NCBI GenBank assembly: GCA_902727925.1
Contig: CACVAW010000004.1
Coordinates: 1-48,126, forward strand
Length of the DNA stretch: 48,126 bases
Direction: 5' to 3'
From: an uncultured Campylobacterales bacterium
Lineage (GTDB): Bacteria > Campylobacterota > Campylobacteria > Campylobacterales > CACVAW01
Shown here: positions 8,955 to 17,393 of the stretch, piece after piece
Numbering within the stretch: the first letter of the stretch is position 1
How the letters are laid out: each line of letters opens with the position of its first letter
Program-made: the position numbers and the translations under genes
The notes under the pieces: generated by a model
Databases searched by the model: none
Seen by the model: only the letters and a program-made list of their open reading frames with translations
What the model was told of the DNA's origin: nothing

Positions 8955-10040
8955 TTATCTTATATTAACCTTCTTGAATACTTTTTTTGCAGTCGCTCTA
9001 AAAGATGTCAGCTTACCACCATATATAGAATATATATTTGGAGTATTTTTTTTATCATTATGAATTATAACTTCACGAGATTTTTTAAACTCATTTTTAC
9101 CCTTACTTGGTAATACTCTTGCTCCTGTAAACGAATCTATTACATTTTCTTTGCCAATCTTATTATTAAAGTAACTATTGAAATTATCTATTAAATACTC
9201 TGTATCACCCTCTGGCAGAGTTATATCAGATGGATTCCCTTTGTAAGGCACTTCTGTTGTACCGATGAGTGAACCTTTTTTGTATGGTCTTACAAATATT
9301 GCTCTACCATCATTTGCTTCTATATAATATATTTTGTCAATAACTACATCAATCAATATATGAGTACCAAGAACGAGACTAATATCTTTTGTACTTGTTT
9401 TTGGAATAGTATTTTCTAATACTTCATTTACCCAAGGTCCTCCTGTATTAATAACCATTTTTGTTTTTATTTGCTTTATCTCGTCTTCTTGTTTATATGT
9501 GATAACACAACAATCTTTTAAATCTTTTATTCGTAACACTTTACTATTATATTTTACTTCACAGCCACTTTTGTTTATGAAGTATTGAGTTAAAGCTTTA
9601 TCATCAGTTACTCCGTCTTTATACTTATATACTTTTACTAAGTTTTTTGTATCTATATCAAGACTATCCCAATCTTTTTTATCAACTGAGCTAAATCCTT
9701 TTTTACTGAATAATGAATACAAAATAAGCCCTATTCTCACAACCCAAGCTTTTCTTTTGCTATTTTTGTATATTGGTATATAGAATGACTCTAACTTTAC
9801 AAGTTCAGGAACATTTTTACATAAATACTCTCTTTCATCTAAACACTCTTTAACAAGAGAAAACTCAAAGTTCTCTAAATACCTCAGCCCACCATGAATA
9901 AGCTTTGAAGATTTACTAGATGTTCCTTGTGCACTTTGGTTAAATTGCTCTAATAAAACACAACTATATCCCTTATTAGAGAAAATCTCAGCTACCCCAG
10001 CCCCAGCTATACCAGCCCCAATAATAACTACGTCTTGCAT
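8955..10040 (-). CDS. FAD-dependent glycerol-3-phosphate dehydrogenase-like protein, short form
   Basis: A DAO-superfamily flavoprotein related to GlpD/GlpA, which oxidise sn-glycerol 3-phosphate to dihydroxyacetone phosphate at the membrane. The N-terminal Rossmann motif VVIIGAGIAGAGVAE (residues 4-18) binds FAD, and GTSSKSSKLIHGGLRYLE is the diagnostic GlpD stretch. Later landmarks are VINTGGPWVNEVL, FVRPYKKGSLIGTTEVPYKG and the C-terminal GGKLTSFRATAKKV. The protein stops at 361 residues, soon after GGKLT, whereas GlpD proteins of about 500 or more residues continue into a C-terminal cap domain. The reading frame is intact, so this looks like a genuinely short family member and not a frameshift. 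The substrate is uncertain. Confidence 0.82.
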   Translation of the reverse strand: MQDVVIIGAGIAGAGVAEIFSNKGYSCVLLEQFNQSAQGTSSKSSKLIHGGLRYLENFEFSLVKECLDEREYLCKNVPELVKLESFYIPIYKNSKRKAWVVRIGLILYSLFSKKGFSSVDKKDWDSLDIDTKNLVKVYKYKDGVTDDKALTQYFINKSGCEVKYNSKVLRIKDLKDCCVITYKQEDEIKQIKTKMVINTGGPWVNEVLENTIPKTSTKDISLVLGTHILIDVVIDKIYYIEANDGRAIFVRPYKKGSLIGTTEVPYKGNPSDITLPEGDTEYLIDNFNSYFNNKIGKENVIDSFTGARVLPSKGKNEFKKSREVIIHNDKKNTPNIYSIYGGKLTSFRATAKKVFKKVNIR

Positions 10041-10068
10041 ATGTAAACCTATTTTTTTTTATATTGTG

Positions 10069-10074
10069 TATAAT
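10069..10074 (+). promoter_or_regulatory. Candidate -10 box for the RND gene
   Basis: A perfect TATAAT lies 29 bases before the ATG at 10103 in the 62-base divergent gap. Any longer N-terminus, for instance from the TTG at 10064, would start inside or before this box, which supports the later start. Confidence 0.45.
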
Positions 10075-10102
10075 ATCAAAATTTAATTACGAGGATAATC
10101 AC

Positions 10103-13100
10103 ATGCTTAAGAATTTAGTTAATTTTGCGATTAACAAACCTATACTTAATCACATATTACTAGTGTTTTTATTTGTATTATCTATTTTTGCATACATGAG
10201 TATTCCTAAAGAGATATTCCCACCTATAAGCTTAGAAAAAATATCAATCATAGGTTCATATCCAGGAAGTAGCGTAAATGCTATGAACAATATGGCAGTA
10301 TCTGTCATAGAAGAAGAAATTGAAAGTATCAATGGTATTGAAGAAATTGAAAGCGTAATCAAAAGTGGATTTTTTACAATCCTTGCAACTCTAAAAACAT
10401 CAGCAGATAAACAAAGTGTACTTGATGATGTAAAAGATGCTATTTCAAATATCAGAAAAGACCTACCCTCGGACATGAATGAACCCATAGCAAAGGCTGT
10501 ACAAAACAGCTATCCTCTTGTAGCAGTATCTATATCTGCAAGTGTATCTCAGGATGAGCTACTAGGAGTCGCAAAAAGAATCAAAAAAGATATATCAAAA
10601 ATAGAAAGCCTAAGCAATGTACTTATAAGAGGAGATGCTGAAACTGAGCTCATAATAACTCTAGATACCAAGAAGATTCAAGCACACGGGCTAAATCCAT
10701 CTTTAGTAGCTTCAGCAATATCAAGCCTAAGTGTTATATTCCCTATAGGTGAAACTAAAGAAAATGGAGTATTTACATATATATCAACACAAAGTGGCAA
10801 AAAAACTATAGAAGAATTAAAACAAACAAAATTAAACCTAGGCAAAATCATTTCTTTAGGAGATATATCAAACATAGAATACAAGCTCTCCGATATATCA
10901 ACTCTGTCTACATATAATTCAAGTCCTAGTATCGCCATAGATATAAACAAAGATAAATCAGGCAACGCAATAACACTAGTAAAAGAGATTAAACAAATAC
11001 TTAGCACCTATCAAAATGAATACAAAGACTATAAATTCGATGTATATTCAGATAGTTCTATATGGATAAGAAATAGACTAAATACAGTAGTATCAAATAT
11101 TATTTTTGGAATTATACTTGTGATTTTAGCTATGTATCTTCTTATTAATGGAAGAATTGCTTTTGTTGTAGGTCTTGGTATCCCTGTAAGCTTCATGATA
11201 GCACTTGTATTTACTCATCTTCTAGGATACTCTATAAATATGCTTTCACTCTTGGGCGCATTAATAGCTCTTGGTATGCTAGTAGACGAAGCCATAGTAG
11301 TATCAGAAAATATATACAAACATATAGAAAATGGCTTGCCACCTAAAGAAGCTGCAATAAAAGGAAGTTTAGAGATGTTCCCAGCAGTATTGACTGCTAC
11401 CATGACCACTATATTTGCATTTTTACCACTTCTTATTATGAGTGGTGAAATGGGACTATTTATGAAAATACTCCCTATAATGATAACTATACTACTTATA
11501 AGTTCACTCTTTGAAGCATTCTTTTTCTTACCACTTCATGCAAAAGAGATATTAAGAGCAAATACAAAACCAAAATATAGCGACAAAGTCTGGGCGTATC
11601 TCAAACCAAAATACAAAAATATACTAAATATGTTCTTCTCTAGGCCCAAAATATACTCTTGTCTTATGCTTACAAGTATCATAGCTCTTACATATCTATC
11701 TATGAAAAATACAAGATTTCAACTTTTTCCAACTTTTGATACTACGCAAGTTTTCATATCTGGTAAAGTCAAAATTGATAATGAAGTTCAAGATACCAAA
11801 GAAATACTTTCAAAACTAGAAAAAACACTACTAGAAAAACTAGATATGCAAAACGAAATATCATCTATCAGCTCGGTATACGGACTAAAACTTGATGCTC
11901 AGTACAAACCACAACTTGGCGAAAACTACTTTCAAATATTCATAGATCTATATGAAAGAGTCCCTCAAAATATATTTGACAAATACATCAATCCGTATCT
12001 TTCTCCATCTTATGATGACAAAAGAATGAGAAGAGAACAAAGTGCAAAACAAATAACTCAAAAGCTTTCAAAAATAGTAGCGAATATCAATCAATCAGAG
12101 TATGAAGAGATACAAGTAGTCTTACCTCAAGCAGGTATCGTAAAAAGTGATATTGAAATATCTTTAAGTGGATCAAATAAAGATATAAAACAAGCAATAT
12201 CAAGACTAGAACAAAACCTAAGCAACATCAAATCAGTATCAAACATCACAAACAACGCACAACTAGGCAAAAGCGAAATAAAACTACATATTAATGACTA
12301 CGCTGAAACTCTAGGTATCACAGAACAACATATATTTAACACCCTAAGAAGTATGTACTTCAAAACACAACAAGCAAGTATGTTCAAAAATAACGAATTA
12401 ATAGAAATCAAAACACAAATGCTAGACAAAAACAAGATAGAATCACTCAAAGAATTTCCAATACATATACCAAATACAAACCAGCTAATAGCTCTAAAAG
12501 AACTTGTAACATTCAAATACATTCAAAACTACGAGCAAATGATTAAGATAAACTCTCTAAGTGAACGTACAGTCTCAGCCTCTCTTGACAAAACACAAAA
12601 CACATCCGCCGAAATACTAACCCTACTAAAAGATGATATCAAATATATACAAGATAATCTAAATGTAAATATCCAAATAAAAGGTGAACAAAAAGAAAAT
12701 GACAAAATCCAAAAAGAAATGGGTCAAGCTGCACTTATTGCAATGTTTCTTATCTTTATAACTCTTGTTTGGATGTTTGACTCTATGTTGTTTTCTACTA
12801 TGGTACTACTTAATATCCCACTTTCTGTTTTAGGTGTACTTGTAGGGCACTTTATCATGGGTATCAATCTAACTATGCCTGGAGCTCTTGGTATAGTAGG
12901 ACTATGCGGAGTAGTAGTAAACGATGGAATTATAATGCTAAACTTCATAAAAGCAGCCACATCAAAAGATGAAGTTATAAAAATAGCGATAACAAGACTA
13001 AGACCTATACTAATAACCTCTATAACAACTGTACTAGGTCTATCATCACTTATATTCTTTGCCTCAGGTCAAGCTCTTATACTTCAACCTATGGCGATAT

Positions 13101-13183
13101 CTCTAGGGTTTGGTCTACTGTGGGCTACGGTTCTTAATCTTATACTACTACCCACCTTGTACTATGCTATTAAAGGGGAGTGA
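10103..13183 (+). CDS. RND-family efflux permease
   Basis: An inner-membrane resistance-nodulation-division transporter (1026 residues from this start) that drives substrates out using the proton gradient. Topology is typical: one N-terminal helix, a large periplasmic loop to about residue 325, five helices, a second periplasmic loop from about 540 to 850, then the last helices. The TM4 motif reads GMLVDEAIVVSENIYKHIE, with Asp-Glu in place of the usual Asp-Asp, and TM10 reads VVVNDGIIMLNFI without the lysine used for proton relay in AcrB. The ATG at 10103 has GAGG at 10091-10094, which favours it over an in-frame TTG at 10064. No periplasmic adaptor or outer-membrane channel gene lies beside it, so partners must be elsewhere. 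Substrates are unknown. Confidence 0.92.
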   Translation: MLKNLVNFAINKPILNHILLVFLFVLSIFAYMSIPKEIFPPISLEKISIIGSYPGSSVNAMNNMAVSVIEEEIESINGIEEIESVIKSGFFTILATLKTSADKQSVLDDVKDAISNIRKDLPSDMNEPIAKAVQNSYPLVAVSISASVSQDELLGVAKRIKKDISKIESLSNVLIRGDAETELIITLDTKKIQAHGLNPSLVASAISSLSVIFPIGETKENGVFTYISTQSGKKTIEELKQTKLNLGKIISLGDISNIEYKLSDISTLSTYNSSPSIAIDINKDKSGNAITLVKEIKQILSTYQNEYKDYKFDVYSDSSIWIRNRLNTVVSNIIFGIILVILAMYLLINGRIAFVVGLGIPVSFMIALVFTHLLGYSINMLSLLGALIALGMLVDEAIVVSENIYKHIENGLPPKEAAIKGSLEMFPAVLTATMTTIFAFLPLLIMSGEMGLFMKILPIMITILLISSLFEAFFFLPLHAKEILRANTKPKYSDKVWAYLKPKYKNILNMFFSRPKIYSCLMLTSIIALTYLSMKNTRFQLFPTFDTTQVFISGKVKIDNEVQDTKEILSKLEKTLLEKLDMQNEISSISSVYGLKLDAQYKPQLGENYFQIFIDLYERVPQNIFDKYINPYLSPSYDDKRMRREQSAKQITQKLSKIVANINQSEYEEIQVVLPQAGIVKSDIEISLSGSNKDIKQAISRLEQNLSNIKSVSNITNNAQLGKSEIKLHINDYAETLGITEQHIFNTLRSMYFKTQQASMFKNNELIEIKTQMLDKNKIESLKEFPIHIPNTNQLIALKELVTFKYIQNYEQMIKINSLSERTVSASLDKTQNTSAEILTLLKDDIKYIQDNLNVNIQIKGEQKENDKIQKEMGQAALIAMFLIFITLVWMFDSMLFSTMVLLNIPLSVLGVLVGHFIMGINLTMPGALGIVGLCGVVVNDGIIMLNFIKAATSKDEVIKIAITRLRPILITSITTVLGLSSLIFFASGQALILQPMAISLGFGLLWATVLNLILLPTLYYAIKGE

Positions 13184-13216
13184 ATCCTCTGAGGCAGAAA
13201 TATACAAACTTTAAAC

Positions 13217-13537
13217 TTACCTCTTTAAAAGCCTTTGGAACAATATATCTTGGAGATTTCTTCTAGTATCAGCTACTAACAAAACATAAACTTTTGAACT
13301 ATCACTTTTATATACTATTCGCCATCTTTTATAAATATTTTCTCTGTAATTAATTACTCCAATTTGACCTAATTCAGGGACAATTCTTTTTCTATCTGTA
13401 AAAAAAGATACATTATTACACTCTTTCTTAATTTCAAAAAATATTCTTTTAGCTAGCTCCTTATTATCTATTTTAATATACTCTATAATAGATTTTAAGT
13501 CACTAACAGCACTTTTAGTCCATATAATTTTTTTCAA
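13217..13537 (-). CDS. ParE/RelE-superfamily toxin
   Basis: A 106-residue basic protein of the ParE/RelE fold. It shows WTKSAVSDLKSIIEYIKIDN in the N-terminal helices and the C-terminal core YRENIYKRWRIVYK, followed by VYVLLVADTRRNLQDIL, which is typical of ParE-type toxins. ParE relatives poison gyrase and RelE relatives cleave mRNA on ribosomes; which applies here is not decidable. Its ATG overlaps the end of the antitoxin gene by four bases (ATGA), the classic antitoxin-first arrangement. It is convergent with the RND gene with only 33 bases between. Confidence 0.88.
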   Translation of the reverse strand: MKKIIWTKSAVSDLKSIIEYIKIDNKELAKRIFFEIKKECNNVSFFTDRKRIVPELGQIGVINYRENIYKRWRIVYKSDSSKVYVLLVADTRRNLQDILFQRLLKR

Positions 13538-13803
13538 AATAATTCTGTTTCTAAATCAGAAAACATTTTACTTTGTTCAATAATATTATTCTTTTCAATA
13601 TCACTTTCACTTTGTACAATAAGCTTTAACAAATTTAAAGAATTTTGTAATCCCTCATAACTCTTGATATCCTGAACTATAGCTTTTGCCTCACCGTTTT
13701 GAGTAATGATTACTGTTCTTTGGTTTTCACATACACTATTAATAACATCTGCTGTTTTAGCTTTTAAATAACTAATTGGTTTTATATCTTCACTTAAATA
13801 CAT
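13534..13803 (-). CDS. Phd/YefM-family antitoxin
   Basis: An 89-residue antitoxin of the Phd/YefM family. The N-terminal DNA-binding fold is recognisable in DIKPISYLKAKTADVINSVCENQRTVIITQNGEAKAIVQDI-like sequence (residues 5-46), and the C-terminal half, LLKLIVQSESDIEKNN onward, is the acidic toxin-neutralising tail. It precedes the toxin gene and overlaps it by four bases. By family knowledge it represses its own promoter, alone and with toxin. A palindrome-like stretch just upstream (GTACCCTATT followed by AATTTAGTAC, near 13825-13851) might be an operator, but this is weak. Confidence 0.88.
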   Translation of the reverse strand: MYLSEDIKPISYLKAKTADVINSVCENQRTVIITQNGEAKAIVQDIKSYEGLQNSLNLLKLIVQSESDIEKNNIIEQSKMFSDLETELF

Positions 13804-13838
13804 AACTTAACCTTTAATTAATAGTACCCTATTAAATC

Positions 13839-14666
13839 TTAATTTAGTACTAAATTGTTGAACTTATCCATAAAATGAAGTGGAGATACACTAACCCCAT
13901 GTACCTTAAAAGACAAATGAAGATGAGGACCTGTGACTCTTCCACTCTTACCACTTCTTGCTATAATCTCTCCACGACGAACCACATCACCCACACTAAC
14001 ATCAAAACCACTCAAATGAAAATAACAACTATACACACCATACCCATGATCAACTATCACAGACCCTCCGGCATAATATCTATTATCCACAAGTACTACC
14101 TTACCATCATTTACAACTTTTACAATACTTCCCACCTTAGCACGAAAATCCACCCCACTATGATACCTAGCAATCTTACCGTTAAACACTCTTGCATTCC
14201 CATACTCACTTGTTGTTTTAGTACTCATTGGTAAAGCAAATTTCTTTTTTAGATAATTTTTTTTAGTAACCTTATTATATATTTTATATGCGTCAGCATA
14301 TTCTTTACTAGTTCTTTTTCTTAGTTCTTTTGAAGGTAGAGTTACATGTTTACTTGATACTGTTAGATTCTCTTCTTTGTATTTCCCTTTTTTGACATTA
14401 AAAACCAAAGTTTCAAGCTCTTTAGCCCCAGAAAAAACCTTAGCACAAACCTCACCTAAAGAAGACTTATAGTCAAAAGGTATTATTGCTAACATCTCAC
14501 TATCATTATATGGAATAAAAGCTATAGACTTTTTACCAATCTCAACTCTTCCATCAACAATTTTTTCTGTTTTCAAAAAATAAACTGTTCCATTCTCTAC
14601 ATTTATTTTTTTATCTACTGCATTTAGATAGTAACAAAATAATAGTATTAATAATAATTTATTCAA
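13839..14666 (-). CDS. M23 (LytM-type) peptidoglycan endopeptidase, exported
   Basis: A periplasmic zinc metallopeptidase that cuts peptide cross-links in peptidoglycan. A signal peptide occupies residues 1-16. The C-terminal M23 domain (about 150-265) contains His169-x3-Asp173 in RYHSGVDF, His217 in CYFHLSG and His248-Leu-His250 in GPHLHLSF, so the zinc ligands and catalytic His are all present. Residues 20-140 form an unclassified beta-rich region that ends in a basic linker. In Campylobacterota such enzymes can shape the cell (Pgp3/Csd-like); that specific role is inference. The 228-base gap upstream (14667-14894) shows no ORF or RNA gene that I can support. Confidence 0.92.
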   Translation of the reverse strand: MNKLLLILLFCYYLNAVDKKINVENGTVYFLKTEKIVDGRVEIGKKSIAFIPYNDSEMLAIIPFDYKSSLGEVCAKVFSGAKELETLVFNVKKGKYKEENLTVSSKHVTLPSKELRKRTSKEYADAYKIYNKVTKKNYLKKKFALPMSTKTTSEYGNARVFNGKIARYHSGVDFRAKVGSIVKVVNDGKVVLVDNRYYAGGSVIVDHGYGVYSCYFHLSGFDVSVGDVVRRGEIIARSGKSGRVTGPHLHLSFKVHGVSVSPLHFMDKFNNLVLN

Positions 14667-14894
14667 TCTCTTTTCCTTTAATTAATAATTGAAATCTCTG
14701 AATAAACATAGTATTTATAGAGTGAGTAAAGTAACCAAAATAGTCAATATAGTGTCAAAATACATATTAAAATACTTTAAGTTTAAGAGATGGAAATAAA
14801 TCTTGCCTAAAACCTGTCTCGAAAAATCAAAGTATTATAGTTATATTTTTATTTAAAAAACCGAATTTTATATTATGAAGCTTTAAAAAATATA

Positions 14895-16106
14895 CTACAA
14901 AATACTTGCTGAAATAATAAATGCACTTGCAAATGCAAAGTGTATATTATACCCTCCTCTTTGCCCTACAACATCAAGTACCTCACCGCCAAAATAAAGC
15001 CCTTTTGATTTTAGTGACTCCAAGGTATTAGATATTTCATTTGAGTTTATACCACCATTACTAACTTCTGAGTGTTTAAATCCATGTGTATTATCAATAT
15101 CAACTCTAAACCTATATAATAAATCTATAATTTTATCTATTAAGTACTCTTTAATATCTTTGTTTTTAGATTCACTATTGATATTAAATTTTTTTATAAT
15201 CATTTTTATTAACTTTTTGTGTAGTACACCACTTAGGGTTAATTCAAAAGAAGCATCTTTATTAATAACTATGATATTTGAAATCATACTTTTAAACTCT
15301 TCTTTTTTTATTTCAGGAAAGAGGTTTATTTCAAAGTGATTTTTATGCTTTAAGTCCATATATTGAGTTATATCAAATACTCCAAATCCAGATAACCCGT
15401 AATTTGTAAAAAGTACGTCTGCTGTCATAGTTTTTGAAAGTTTATTATTTACAAATAGTTTGATTTCTGATTTTTGTTTAAACCCACTAAGTAGTTTTAG
15501 ATATTCAATATTAGCTTCGATACCTACGAGTGATGGCATAGTGTTTTTTATAGTATGACCAAAACTTTTGGCTATTTCGTAACCTGAGCTATTACCCCCA
15601 AGAACTGGATAGGCGTTTGAACCGTTTGCTAGTATTACATTATCAAAGGTATATTTTTTGTTGTTATCATCTTTTAGTTCGTAAGTTTTATTTTTTTTGA
15701 TATTTGTTATTTTGGTTTCTAGGATTGTTTTTATGTTTGGTTTATTTAGAGCATTCATAAATACATTTACTACTGAAGCACTTGAATCACTAAGAGGATA
15801 ACTTTGTCCATTTTCTTTACTATGGATATATAGACCTAGTGTTTCTAAATGACTTTTTAGCTCTTGAAAGCTTAGTTTATTTAGAACATTTTTTATAAGA
15901 TTTTGGTTTGAGCCTTGATAGTTATCTATACTTATGTATTTATTCGTGATGTTACATTTACCATTACCTGAAATGAGTATCTTTTTACCGATTTTGTCAT
16001 TTTGCTCGAAGAGTGTTATATCAAAGTTTGGATTCTTTGATAGCAAAATAGCACTCATAATACCGCATGGTCCGGCACCTATGATTGCTATTTTTTTGTT
16101 TGGCAT
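14895..16106 (-). CDS. HI0933/YhiN-family FAD-binding oxidoreductase
   Basis: A flavoprotein of the HI0933-like family (403 residues; relatives include YhiN and BaiN). It begins with a dinucleotide-binding motif IAIIGAGPCGIMSAILLSK (residues 5-23), then NDKIGKKILISGNGKCNITN, a near-invariant signature of the family. Toward the C-terminus are KSKGLYFGGEVLDVVGQRGGYNIHFAFASA, the second FAD-contacting signature. The physiological reaction of most relatives is not known. It sits seven bases downstream of the CCG-domain iron-sulfur gene on the same strand. Confidence 0.9.
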   Translation of the reverse strand: MPNKKIAIIGAGPCGIMSAILLSKNPNFDITLFEQNDKIGKKILISGNGKCNITNKYISIDNYQGSNQNLIKNVLNKLSFQELKSHLETLGLYIHSKENGQSYPLSDSSASVVNVFMNALNKPNIKTILETKITNIKKNKTYELKDDNNKKYTFDNVILANGSNAYPVLGGNSSGYEIAKSFGHTIKNTMPSLVGIEANIEYLKLLSGFKQKSEIKLFVNNKLSKTMTADVLFTNYGLSGFGVFDITQYMDLKHKNHFEINLFPEIKKEEFKSMISNIIVINKDASFELTLSGVLHKKLIKMIIKKFNINSESKNKDIKEYLIDKIIDLLYRFRVDIDNTHGFKHSEVSNGGINSNEISNTLESLKSKGLYFGGEVLDVVGQRGGYNIHFAFASAFIISASIL

Positions 16107-16113
16107 AATCCCT

Positions 16114-17385
16114 TTAGCTTTTTAGTGCTTTTGCTATAAGTTCTATTGGGTTACGGAATTTTGTTTTAAGTTCAGCTCTGTCCATTGAATCGTTTATCTG
16201 CATTCTACATGCACTACACTCTGCACTTACAACATCAGCGTTTGTTTCTTCTATCATGTCTGCTTTTATTTTACCAACTACTTTTGCATATTCGTGGTTT
16301 TCAACTTGTGTTGTCACTCCACCAAATCCACAACAAGCATTTGAATTACTCATATTTTTCATTACATAGTTTTGACTTATTAGGTCTCTTGGCTCTTGGT
16401 ATATACCTTGCATTTTTCTAGCGTGACAAGGATCATGATAAGTTACTATATCACTACTTTTGCCTTTTTGTTCTAATATACTTTTAATCTCTGTATTTGC
16501 ATGTAACCATTCTGTCGCCATAAATATTTTTTTGTTTATATTCTCAGCTCTAGCTTTCCACTCAGGATTTTGTTCAAAGAAGTGTGGATAGTCTACTTTT
16601 ATCATAGCTGAACATGTTGCTTCTGGGATAATTACAGCGTCAAGATCTTTTGTTTGCTTTTCTAGATACTCGATATTGTATTTGGCTAGATATTCTGTAG
16701 TTTTAAAGTCTCCTGTAAAGTACGCTGGAGCTGAACAACAAAGCTGAGCTTTCATAAGATGAGCATCAATTTGAAGTTCTTTAAATATATCAAGTAGACT
16801 TTCACCTATTGATGTGTAGCTGTAATTTGCCATACAGCCTATAAATATTCCTACTTTTTGTTTTCCGCCATTTTCTATTATCTCAGGATGAGAATTCAAA
16901 AAGCTTTTTTTCATAGCACTTGGAAGTAATCTATTCTTTTTTATAAGTGGAAATGAAAATCTAGGCTTCATTCCAGCTTCTTTTATCTTAAATCCACATG
17001 TTTGGAATACATATCCAAGTTTTGACATAAAGTCCATTATTTTTCTATGTCTTAATAAGAAGAAAAATAACTTTTTGTACCATGCAAGACCGAATTTTTC
17101 TCGTAAATCATTTCTTACGTTTTCTATCATTCTGTCTACTGGAAGATCATTTGGACAAACTTCTACACAATTTGTACATAAGAAGCAACTTTCAAATATT
17201 TTTTTAGTATTTTTATCAAGTTCAAGTTCACCTCTATCGTATGCACCGATAAGATCCAAAAATCCTCTTGGACTTGTGGCTTCATCACCGTTGGCTATGT
17301 GTATTGTACAAGTAGGAATACATTTAGCACACTTCACACAAGCTTGACTTATATCTTGATAATCAAATTTAACTGAATATTCCAT
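16114..17385 (-). CDS. Fe-S oxidoreductase with two CCG domains (GlpC/GlcF/LutA type)
   Basis: A 423-residue iron-sulfur protein. Two [4Fe-4S] ferredoxin motifs lie at the N-terminus: Cys16, 19, 22, 26 and Cys67, 70, 73, 77. Two cysteine-rich CCG modules follow: GIFIGCMANYSYTSIGE to LCCSAPAYFTGD, then TYHDPCHARKM to ACCGFGG. This is the layout of GlpC, GlcF and LutA-like subunits, which pass electrons from flavoprotein dehydrogenases to quinones or to heterodisulfide-type centres. No matching glycolate or lactate dehydrogenase subunit is adjacent; the flavoprotein downstream is HI0933-like. It is nine bases downstream of hemN, so both may belong to one operon. Confidence 0.9.
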   Translation of the reverse strand: MEYSVKFDYQDISQACVKCAKCIPTCTIHIANGDEATSPRGFLDLIGAYDRGELELDKNTKKIFESCFLCTNCVEVCPNDLPVDRMIENVRNDLREKFGLAWYKKLFFFLLRHRKIMDFMSKLGYVFQTCGFKIKEAGMKPRFSFPLIKKNRLLPSAMKKSFLNSHPEIIENGGKQKVGIFIGCMANYSYTSIGESLLDIFKELQIDAHLMKAQLCCSAPAYFTGDFKTTEYLAKYNIEYLEKQTKDLDAVIIPEATCSAMIKVDYPHFFEQNPEWKARAENINKKIFMATEWLHANTEIKSILEQKGKSSDIVTYHDPCHARKMQGIYQEPRDLISQNYVMKNMSNSNACCGFGGVTTQVENHEYAKVVGKIKADMIEETNADVVSAECSACRMQINDSMDRAELKTKFRNPIELIAKALKS

Positions 17386-17393
17386 ATTATTTC

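Noticed and set aside
10064-10102. Longer N-terminus of the RND permease from TTG at 10064
   Set aside because: It would start before the probable -10 box, lacks a ribosome site, and the family starts at the ATG at 10103, which has GAGG.
13184-13216. CCTCTGAGG next to the RND stop as a remnant of the element family
   Set aside because: Only one short palindrome matches; hairpins 1 and 3 and the GTATAAAAAGG end are missing.
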